A stretch of DNA of 6,328 bases from Desulfobacteraceae bacterium UBA2230 (lineage in GTDB: Bacteria > Desulfobacterota > Desulfobacteria > Desulfobacterales > Desulfosarcinaceae). The stretch spans positions 1,045 to 7,372 of the forward strand of contig DDYQ01000107.1 of the NCBI GenBank assembly GCA_002348005.1, in the 5' to 3' direction. The first letter of the stretch is position 1. Each line of letters starts with the position of its first letter. This document shows, in pieces, positions 1-4,901 of this stretch. A model generated the notes under the pieces. The model was not told where the DNA came from, ran no database searches, and saw nothing but the letters and a program-made list of their open reading frames with translations. The position numbers were made by a program, and so were the translations under genes.

Positions 1-199
1 GCCGCCCGCCTTCGCTGCCCCTTACTTGCCGAGTCTTTCCCGCACCCTCTTCGTTTTCTGTTTTTAGAGGGACCCCCATGGCCTGAGCCATCCATTTCAA
101 AAGGCTAAACTGTTACCAAAAACCTTGTTTGGCACGCCTTTAGAACACTCACGCAAATCGATCAAGCGACTCCTCGGTTGCGTTGATGCCACTCGCAGG
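1..199. other. Downstream flank with no supported feature
   Basis: Region past the stop of the MFS gene. Only a weak 5-bp hairpin (116-132) and two short minus-strand frames running off the left edge from ATG 91 and ATG 97-93 region are seen, none with a good ribosome site or recognisable protein. The lack of a clear terminator leaves open whether transcription continues to the left. Confidence 0.4.
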
Positions 200-1447
200 C
201 TATTGCGCGGTAGAGCTACGGTGGCGGCCGACTGCCAGAAAGCCTGCGAGACCAAGGAGGGTGCAGGCTGCCGAAATCGTCCACATCACGTCAAAACCCC
301 AGTGCTGGCTGACCACTCCCAGCAGAATGGAGCCGATGGAGATGCCCGCATCGTATCCCGTAAAATAGGTGCTCGAAGCGAGGCCGCGCTGCTCCGGCCG
401 GACCCTGTCGATCAGCAGCGCCATGGTCGCGGGTTGCGCCATGCCGAACCCGATGCCGAAGAGCGAGGCCGAGATCACGAAATAGGGGAACCCGTGGGCC
501 AAAGGAAGCAGCACCAGGGCCATGGCCGCGAGGATGATGCCCGGGACAATGGCGGCGGCGCCGCCGTGCCGGTCGGCCAGACGGCCGGCGAAGGTCCTGG
601 AGATGAGCAGGGCGATGGCCTGGACCATGAAGAAGAAACCCGGGTTTTGGAGGCCGCGCGACTGGGCAAAGATTGAGATGAACGCGCTGATCGCCCCGAA
701 GCCCATGCCCATGCAGAGCGTCATCCAGGCCACCGGCAGGGCGTCGATGGCCACGATGCCCGTGCGGGCGGACCAGGGCCGGCCCTTGATTTCCCAAGGC
801 TGCCGCGGCTCCCGGGCGAAGAGCGAGATGAGGAAGGCGGTGAAGGCCAGCCCTCCCGAGAAGTAGAACAGGTGCCGGAAACCGGTCGCCCCGATAAGCA
901 TAAAGCCGACCACGGGCCCGATAATGAGGCCCGCGGCCTGCGCCGCGGCGAAAAGCCCCACAGCCTCGGCCCGCCGTTTGAGCGGGGCGATATCGGCCAC
1001 GTAGGCGCTGGATGCCGTGCTGTAGCAGCTCAACCCGAAGCCGTGCACAAACCGCCCAACCAGTAGGATCGGGATTGAACCGGCCAGCAGGTAGACCACG
1101 CTCGCAAACCCGTAGCAGGATGTGCCGATCAGGACCAGGGGGCGACGGTGCCAGGCGTCGGTCAGCCAGCCCACGAAGGGGCGGAAAAGCAGGGCCGTGA
1201 AAGCGAGGGCGCCGCTCACCAGGCCGGCGTCGGTTTGGCTTCCCCCCAGACTTATGACGTACACGGGCAGCGTGGCGACCAGCATCTGCATTCCGAAGGC
1301 ATTGGCGAAGTTGGCCAGCGTTGCCAAGACGAAGTTCGAGGTAAGGAGCCTATCCTCCGCACGCCCGATAGCGGCTGCGTCCGGGGAAGCGCCCCCGTGA
1401 GCTGAGCGGTTGCCCTCGCCTCCTGAGTCCTTTGTCGCGCTCGTCAT
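200..1447 (-). CDS. MFS transporter, 12 transmembrane helices
   Basis: Complete major facilitator of 415 residues. About 35 soluble, Gly/Ala/Ser-rich N-terminal residues precede helix 1 (from about 37). Motif A is seen in loop 2-3 (GWLTDAWHRRPL, about 93-104) and its half-repeat in loop 8-9 (GRLADRHG, about 288-295). Helix 4 has GRFVHGFG with the conserved Arg (about 132), helix 5 begins with the motif GLFAAAQAAGLIIGPVVG, and a hydrophilic central loop (AREPRQPWEIKGRPWSAR) separates the halves. These features fit the drug/sugar-efflux-like MFS group (YfcJ/YhhS-like in style), but the substrate cannot be assigned. Two starts are possible: ATG 1447, 11 bases from AGGGGA, and TTG 1453, 5 bases from it (two residues longer). 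Stop TAG. It is separated from the 166-residue gene by about 250 bases with a promoter of its own, so membership in the same unit is doubtful; a role in moving the substrate or product of the right-hand operon is only a guess. Confidence 0.9.
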   Translation of the reverse strand: MTSATKDSGGEGNRSAHGGASPDAAAIGRAEDRLLTSNFVLATLANFANAFGMQMLVATLPVYVISLGGSQTDAGLVSGALAFTALLFRPFVGWLTDAWHRRPLVLIGTSCYGFASVVYLLAGSIPILLVGRFVHGFGLSCYSTASSAYVADIAPLKRRAEAVGLFAAAQAAGLIIGPVVGFMLIGATGFRHLFYFSGGLAFTAFLISLFAREPRQPWEIKGRPWSARTGIVAIDALPVAWMTLCMGMGFGAISAFISIFAQSRGLQNPGFFFMVQAIALLISRTFAGRLADRHGGAAAIVPGIILAAMALVLLPLAHGFPYFVISASLFGIGFGMAQPATMALLIDRVRPEQRGLASSTYFTGYDAGISIGSILLGVVSQHWGFDVMWTISAACTLLGLAGFLAVGRHRSSTAQ

Positions 1448-1463
1448 CCCCAAGGGGTTCCCC
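1448..1463 (-). promoter_or_regulatory. Overlapping G4/C4 palindromes spanning the ribosome site of the MFS gene
   Basis: On the message this reads GGGG-AA-CCCC-TT-GGGG directly before ATG 1447. The first G4 is part of the Shine-Dalgarno AGGGGA (1464-1459), the C4 can pair with either G4 block, and the TTG inside the block (1453-1451) is an alternative start. Competing base-pairing over the initiation site is possible, though each single hairpin would have a very short stem. Confidence 0.35.
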
Positions 1464-1523
1464 TGTCGTGCCAGCCGAATCCTGAGTTGATGGCTTTATG
1501 AGTCATCGCTTTCGCGGGGCCGA

Positions 1524-1552
1524 TGTATGGCAGGTCCGATTTTGTCTGTCAA
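1524..1552 (-). promoter_or_regulatory. Putative promoter of the left MFS transporter gene
   Basis: Minus strand: perfect -35 TTGACA (1552-1547), 17-base spacer, weak -10 CATACA (1529-1524) preceded by TG in the extended -10 position. Start would be near 1517, about 70 bases before the ATG at 1447. Bases 1448-1701 contain no other supported gene. Confidence 0.4.
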
Positions 1553-1701
1553 CGGATATCTTGCGTTGAAAGAAAGAGGGTTGAGGATGCGGTCGGCAAA
1601 GAGGCGGAGCAATGACCGTGATTTTGAATGCGTCCTTTGATCAGACCCTCTGGTATCGGCTTCCCGGCTTCTGCGGAAGGATCGCAGGATTCCGGTTAGG
1701 A

Positions 1702-2202
1702 TCAGGCGGACAGTTTGCAACGGGCTTTGACGAGGTTGCAGAACTCCATTGCGTTTTCGAGGACCAGTTTCCCCACAAATGACTTCGGCCTCCAGGCCCT
1801 CGTCCCGAAGACAATCGTGATGACTTTTTTTGTGGTCTTGATTTCGACCCGGATGTTGGAATACTTCCCGTTTGCTTCATCATGTCGAACGAAACAGGCC
1901 TTTACGTCATTGAAATGCATCCAGTGGAAAGCCTCTTTCAGGGTGATGGCCATTAGCCCCCTGTCTTTGCTGAAGGAAAGCTGTACACCCTCTCCCGCAT
2001 CATTGATAAACGCTTGCTTCTCATCGAATTGAAGATGATTCTTCTCCATCTCCGCGATGGTCTTTCTCTCCAATTCGGAGATAATCTGCCTGCAGTATTG
2101 CTCTCTCGCCTGCTTTTTCTTTCTCCCGATCGTGAAATAATAGATGTTAAAAGCCGTAATAGGGATCAGGCCAAGGATCAGGATGATTTCTAAAGTGGAC
2201 AT
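1702..2202 (-). CDS. Hypothetical single-pass membrane protein, possible PH-like cytoplasmic domain
   Basis: 166 residues, family not recognised. One N-terminal hydrophobic helix (about 4-25) is followed by a basic cluster (RKKKQAR, 27-33), which predicts an anchor with the body of the protein in the cytoplasm. Residues 31-55 look helical and charged. From about 70 to 132 short alternating strands can be drawn (VQLSFS, LMAITL, HWMHF, VKACFV, IRVEIKT, KVITIVFG), and a final helix VLENAMEFCNLVKAR lies at the end. That layout, strands then a capping helix, resembles bacterial PH-like domains; this is inference from pattern only. There is no signal cleavage site or catalytic motif. GGAGG lies 6 bases before ATG 2202, and the start is 18 bases after the stop of the MFS remnant, so the two are probably co-transcribed. 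Composition is AT-richer (about 42% GC in a sampled 60-base block) than its neighbours, which hints at separate origin. Confidence 0.72.
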   Translation of the reverse strand: MSTLEIILILGLIPITAFNIYYFTIGRKKKQAREQYCRQIISELERKTIAEMEKNHLQFDEKQAFINDAGEGVQLSFSKDRGLMAITLKEAFHWMHFNDVKACFVRHDEANGKYSNIRVEIKTTKKVITIVFGTRAWRPKSFVGKLVLENAMEFCNLVKARCKLSA

Positions 2203-2220
2203 GAAGTGCCTCCAGTCGGA

Positions 2221-2571
2221 TCAATACCAAAATGAAAAACGTTCTGTAAAGAAAAACGATCGAGTCTGTAAAGCGTTGATTATACCGGATGCCGTGAGGA
2301 TGCCGCGGCCGAGGCTAAGAAAGAAGACTCCCCAGAAGGTCAACATTCGGGGACCGTATTTGTCGACAAGGGGGCCAATGGCCAACGCCAGAATACCGCC
2401 GCAGAAGGAACCGAAAGCGATCGCCCCGGTGACCGATGCCCGGGACCAGCCGAGTTCGTCCACCATCGGTTTCATGAAGATCGACAGGATGTTTTGGTAG
2501 ACGCCGGACTCTGTAAAACCGATCAGAAAGGAGACCCCGACAATGACCCAGCCGTAATATGGTTTTCGCAA
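2221..2571 (-). pseudogene. Truncated MFS transporter (N-terminal three helices only)
   Basis: Reading frame of 116 codons matching the start of a 12-helix major facilitator. KPYYGWVIVG enters helix 1 (about 8-28), LGWSR (40-44) is the typical pre-helix-2 segment of oxalate/formate- and monocarboxylate-type MFS, helix 2 spans 46-66, motif A is GPLVDKYGPR (66-75), and helix 3 starts at 77. Similarity fades at about residue 101 (INAL); a Phe/Ser/Arg-rich tail of 15 residues follows, then TGA. The remaining ~300 residues of a normal MFS are not found in any frame downstream before the next gene. The start is TTG with AAGGAAGG 6 bases upstream and an in-frame TAA 15 bases upstream, so no longer N-terminus exists. 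The breakpoint coincides with short direct repeats (2234-2273). Probably a dead gene, though the initiation signals look intact and a three-helix peptide could still be made. Confidence 0.65.
2234..2273. repeat. Two tandem degenerate direct repeats at the MFS breakpoint
   Basis: GAAAAACG followed by TCTGTAAAG occurs twice: 2234-2251 (one base between the two blocks) and 2251-2273 (six bases between). The repeat begins exactly where the encoded transporter loses its family similarity, so it may mark a slippage or recombination scar. Confidence 0.55.
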
Positions 2572-2625
2572 ATGGGACCTTCCTTATGGACGCTTCATAG
2601 ATGACGCAGCAGAAAATGCAGGCTT

Positions 2626-2651
2626 CTCAACGATCGCAGTGGATTGTTGAG
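2626..2651. repeat. Imperfect 26-bp palindrome in the leader, operator-like or RNA hairpin
   Basis: CTCAACGATC (2626-2635), 6-base spacer, GATTGTTGAG (2642-2651): ten-base arms with a single mismatch. It lies about 15-40 bases downstream of the predicted transcription start, where a repressor would block the promoter, or where the RNA could fold. Confidence 0.4.
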
Positions 2652-2672
2652 GCTCCGCATTTGCGTGGTTTG

Positions 2673-2702
2673 AGAATAGGGAATAGATGTTCCGCCTGTC
2701 AA
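2673..2702 (-). promoter_or_regulatory. Putative sigma-70 promoter for the MFS remnant and the 166-residue gene
   Basis: Minus strand: perfect -35 TTGACA (2702-2697), 18-base spacer, -10 TATTCT (2678-2673). Transcription would begin near 2666, giving a leader of about 95 bases before the TTG start at 2571. A transcription unit starting here makes sense directly after the terminator. Read from consensus only. Confidence 0.5.
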
Positions 2703-2708
2703 GACCAT

Positions 2709-2723
2709 TCTATGGGACATAGA
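2709..2723. promoter_or_regulatory. 15-bp palindrome upstream of a -35 element, possible operator
   Basis: TCTATG-GGA-CATAGA: perfect 6-base arms around a 3-base centre, lying between the terminator and the -35 box at 2697-2702. The position just upstream of a promoter fits an activator or repressor site, but no known regulator motif is recognised. Confidence 0.3.
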
Positions 2724-2776
2724 GAAAACCCGCTCGCCGGTGAATCGTCAACAGCCGATCAGACGAGCGGGTTTTC
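2724..2776 (-). terminator. Rho-independent terminator closing the four-gene operon
   Basis: Perfect 13-base inverted repeat GAAAACCCGCTCG (2724-2736) and CGAGCGGGTTTTC (2764-2776) with a 27-base spacer. In either direction the GC stem CCCGCTCG/CGAGCGGG ends in TTTT, so it can stop transcription from both sides. The spacer can add an inner stem (GATCG/CGATC with one bulged base). It lies 45 bases past the ABM stop, the usual place for the end of a unit. The loop is longer than typical, so the inner stem may matter. Confidence 0.78.
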
Positions 2777-2821
2777 ATCCGGAAGGGAAATCATGGCACC
2801 GGATCCGAGGGATTCTTCGCG

Positions 2822-3115
2822 TCAGTACCCTTTTTCGTACACTTCGACGGGATAAGGGGGAACATCCGGATCGATGAAGGGCGCGATCTTTTGCAGGTGC
2901 GGCGATGCAGCCAACACGCCTCCGTGAACAGCCAAATGCTCCGCGCTCTCCCATGTTTCGATAAATATGCCGAGGTTGCAGGCACGGTCGACGTAAACGC
3001 TGTATTCGATGCAGCCGTTTTCGCGCCTGGTTGCATCCACCAAATCCCGGATCGCTTCCAGATACTCGTCCATTTTCCCCGGCCGGATGTGCTGTCTGGC
3101 AATCACTTTCAGCAT
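2822..3115 (-). CDS. ABM-domain protein (antibiotic biosynthesis monooxygenase / YgiN-like)
   Basis: Small protein of 97 residues covering a single ABM domain (dimeric alpha+beta barrel, ferredoxin-like fold). Members include quinol monooxygenases that need no cofactor, and also heme-degrading enzymes and non-enzymatic relatives. Family pattern: start with a hydrophobic strand (MLKVIARQHIRPG), helix 15-32, ENGCIEYSVY (32-41), IETWES (52-57), His64 in LAVHGG and His73 in ASPH. Start chosen at ATG 3115, with AAAGGA 10 bases upstream; the in-frame TTG at 3121 would be only 4 bases from that site. Last gene of the four-gene unit, followed 45 bases later by a strong terminator. In context it may oxidise, or help to handle, a quinol- or enol-like intermediate; if the host is anaerobic, an oxygen-using role is doubtful and a binding or isomerising role is possible. 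Confidence 0.87.
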   Translation of the reverse strand: MLKVIARQHIRPGKMDEYLEAIRDLVDATRRENGCIEYSVYVDRACNLGIFIETWESAEHLAVHGGVLAASPHLQKIAPFIDPDVPPYPVEVYEKGY

Positions 3116-3125
3116 AACCAAAACA

Positions 3126-3131
3126 TCCTTT
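3126..3131 (-). promoter_or_regulatory. Ribosome binding site of the ABM gene, abutting the SDR stop
   Basis: Minus-strand AAAGGA, 10 bases before ATG 3115 and immediately after the SDR stop codon (TAA at 3135-3133). The position suggests translational coupling and rules against the TTG at 3121 as start. Confidence 0.65.
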
Positions 3132-3132
3132 C

Positions 3133-3987
3133 TTATACGGCCATTTTACCGCTTCTACGCTGACGCGCGATGTTCAGCAGGTACTGGTCGGGAATCTCCT
3201 GACAATCCACATCGAAGCAGTTCTTGGAACCGGATTCATCGGCGTCGTCCCCGTAGATGACCCGTCTGTTGTTTGCTACCCCGGCCAGGATTCTCCGCGC
3301 CGATTGCTGCGGCGTCTGTATGCCTTCGGGCATTGTCTTTCCTTCCCATATGGCGGTGGCAGTGGTGCCGGGGGTCGCGGAGGAGATTTTGATCTGGTCG
3401 TCCCAGAACTCGGAGCGCAGCGAAAGCGTCATGGCGTTCAGCGCGGCCTTCGTGGCGGCGTACATTGACTGATACGGCATATGGTAGAAAGCGATACCCG
3501 AGATGATATTGACGATCTGGCCGCCGCCCTGTTTCCGCATCAGCGGGATTGCCGCGCGGCATCCATACAGTGCACCGTAAAAGTTCAGCGCGAACGCCTT
3601 TTCCCAGTCGGCGTTGGTCTGCTCCTTAAAGCCAAGCTTCTCCAGCCCGCCCGGATCGGATGGCGCCACGAAAAACCCGAAGAAACCCGCGCCTGCGTTG
3701 TTGATCAGCAGATCGATCCTTCCGCCAAAAAATTCCACCGCACCGGCGATCATCGTCCTGACGTTTTCTTCAAGGGTGACGTTGCAGAGGATGCCCTTCA
3801 CCCTGCCCGGGTACTGCCCTTTCAGCCGGTTCACGTGCTTTTCAAGGTTCGCTTGATTAAAATCGGCCACGACAACCTTTTTTGCGCCATAGGCCAAGAG
3901 TTCTTCAATGAGCGCCAGCCCGATGCCCGACGCCGCGCCTGTGACAACCGCAGTCTTGCCCGCAAAGTATTCCTTGTTCAATTCCAT
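3133..3987 (-). CDS. Short-chain dehydrogenase/reductase (SDR), classical type
   Basis: NAD(P)-dependent oxidoreductase of 284 residues interconverting a hydroxyl and a keto group, cytoplasmic. Rossmann motif TGAASGIG at 16-23, Asp42 at the end of the second strand (favours NAD(H) over NADP(H), by family rule), NNAG at 96-99, structural Asn135, catalytic Ser163, Tyr176 and Lys180 (YAATK), and a Pro-Gly after the last core strand (ATPGTTATAIW). Between NNAG and Asn135 the loop is around ten residues longer than in short classical SDRs; it is rich in Gly and Phe and contains PSDPGG. Length is slightly above the usual 250, with about 30 extra C-terminal residues. AAAGGAGAG lies 6 bases before the ATG. 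Gap to the decarboxylase-like gene is 36 bases; its TAA stop sits next to the ribosome site of the following ABM gene, implying co-translation. BaiA-like or cyclic-alcohol dehydrogenase roles are possible but not provable here. Confidence 0.93.
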   Translation of the reverse strand: MELNKEYFAGKTAVVTGAASGIGLALIEELLAYGAKKVVVADFNQANLEKHVNRLKGQYPGRVKGILCNVTLEENVRTMIAGAVEFFGGRIDLLINNAGAGFFGFFVAPSDPGGLEKLGFKEQTNADWEKAFALNFYGALYGCRAAIPLMRKQGGGQIVNIISGIAFYHMPYQSMYAATKAALNAMTLSLRSEFWDDQIKISSATPGTTATAIWEGKTMPEGIQTPQQSARRILAGVANNRRVIYGDDADESGSKNCFDVDCQEIPDQYLLNIARQRRSGKMAV

Positions 3988-4023
3988 GATTGCCTCTCCT
4001 TTGCTCTTGATTGGTCCGGACGG

Positions 4024-4872
4024 CTACTCGTAACGCTGATGGCTTTGGCAAAGCGTGCAGCGGTCGTAGCGGCCCGAGAACAGATACTGCATGGCATCCA
4101 GTGCCTCGTCGTCCTTGTACTTGTAAAGCGTCGTCAGGCTGTTGACCCAGTTGTCGCTCTTCGACCAGCCGGCGCCCAGCGCCCGGACAACCGGGACTTC
4201 CGCCCACGGGTCGTCGATGGAGGATTGCAATTTGATCGTGGCCGAAGCGGGTTCCCACGTGTAGTATCTCGTTGGGCTGTCGTAATAGAGGAGCTCCATG
4301 TCCTGAAACCCCTTCATGCCCATGCGGTACCGATGCAAAAGGCACCCCCCTCCCGTGACCAGCGGCTCCTTCTGCTTCAGACAGGCCTCCGCTTCCGTGT
4401 GGAAGTCCGGGTTGTTGTACCGGCCGATCTCCAGCTCCACGTCGATCAAACGAACGCCGTTGCGCTCGATGAAGCAATGGGCGCTGTCGTCCACGCGCTC
4501 GACGACGATCCGCTCGCAAAGCTTCTTTGGAAGCCCCGAAGACTCTCGGCCTGAGTAGGCCCCCATCAGCGCGCCGGGGCCGCTGAGTTGAAGGCTCAGA
4601 AAGTACACGCCCGACTTGTCCCCGTATTTCGCCATCAGGCCGATGCCGCCCTCCATGTACCACGGCGCAAAGGTAGGCTCCCGGATGTTCACGATGTACA
4701 CATAGAACATCGGATTGGCCGGGTCGATAAGTTCCAGGGGCGGCGGCAACAGATCTTTGACCTTCGGGTCCGTGACGCCGAAGAGAAAGATCCCCTCCTG
4801 GCTGTTCATGGCGCCGCCCTTCATGAAACCCGCGATTTTCTCCTTGGGAATGAAATAGCTTCCAGACTTCAT
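4024..4872 (-). CDS. Acetoacetate decarboxylase-like protein
   Basis: Protein of 282 residues in the acetoacetate decarboxylase (ADC) superfamily, whose members form a Schiff base between an active-site lysine and a keto substrate to decarboxylate beta-keto acids or, in relatives, to perform aldol/dehydration chemistry. The segment GRESSGLPKKL carries the hallmark Pro-Lys-Lys (K116-K117), nearly the same position as Lys115-Lys116 of the clostridial enzyme. APWYMEGG (69-76) matches the region with the conserved active-site Glu. The protein is about 38 residues longer than the 244-residue clostridial enzyme and ends in a tail with Cys272-x2-Cys275 and His278, which I do not know from ADC. Start chosen at ATG 4872 because AAAGGAG lies 10 bases upstream. 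An in-frame ATG at 4905 overlaps the flavoenzyme stop (ATGA) but has no well-placed ribosome site. Stop TAG. Likely translated with the flavoenzyme and the dehydrogenase on one message. The actual reaction is not known. Confidence 0.88.
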   Translation of the reverse strand: MKSGSYFIPKEKIAGFMKGGAMNSQEGIFLFGVTDPKVKDLLPPPLELIDPANPMFYVYIVNIREPTFAPWYMEGGIGLMAKYGDKSGVYFLSLQLSGPGALMGAYSGRESSGLPKKLCERIVVERVDDSAHCFIERNGVRLIDVELEIGRYNNPDFHTEAEACLKQKEPLVTGGGCLLHRYRMGMKGFQDMELLYYDSPTRYYTWEPASATIKLQSSIDDPWAEVPVVRALGAGWSKSDNWVNSLTTLYKYKDDEALDAMQYLFSGRYDRCTLCQSHQRYE

Positions 4873-4882
4873 GGTTACCGTT

Positions 4883-4889
4883 CTCCTTT
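4883..4889 (-). promoter_or_regulatory. Ribosome binding site deciding the decarboxylase-like start
   Basis: Minus-strand AAAGGAG, 10 bases before ATG 4872. The alternative in-frame ATG at 4905 has only GAGG one base away, so 4872 is preferred and the protein begins MKSGSYF. Confidence 0.75.
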
Positions 4890-4901
4890 CTGTGGATGGA
4901 A

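Noticed and set aside
1..91. Possible N-terminus of another minus-strand gene running off the left edge (ATG at 91 or 79)
   Set aside because: Only about 30 codons visible, no good ribosome site, two competing open registers and no recognisable protein.
116..132. CCAAA...TTTGG hairpin downstream of the left MFS gene
   Set aside because: Only five AT-rich base pairs with a 7-base loop and no GC stem; too weak for a terminator call.
125..676. Plus-strand frame of 183 codons opposite the end of the MFS gene
   Set aside because: Antisense to clear transmembrane coding sequence; charged low-complexity product without motif.
1664..1695. Hairpin CCGG...CTGCG...CGCAG...CCGG after the 166-residue gene
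   Set aside because: Stem is interrupted and short, and no T-run follows on the minus strand, so it is not called a terminator.
1496..1720. Minus-strand frame of 74 codons between the 166-residue gene and the MFS gene
   Set aside because: No good ribosome site, Arg/Ser-rich product, no recognisable motif, and it overlaps the likely MFS promoter. Better read as intergenic.
3481..4554. Long open frame of 357 codons on the plus strand, opposite the SDR and decarboxylase-like genes
   Set aside because: Product is Arg/Val/His-rich without any family motif, and it lies opposite two clear genes with catalytic motifs. Such antisense frames are common in GC-rich coding DNA.
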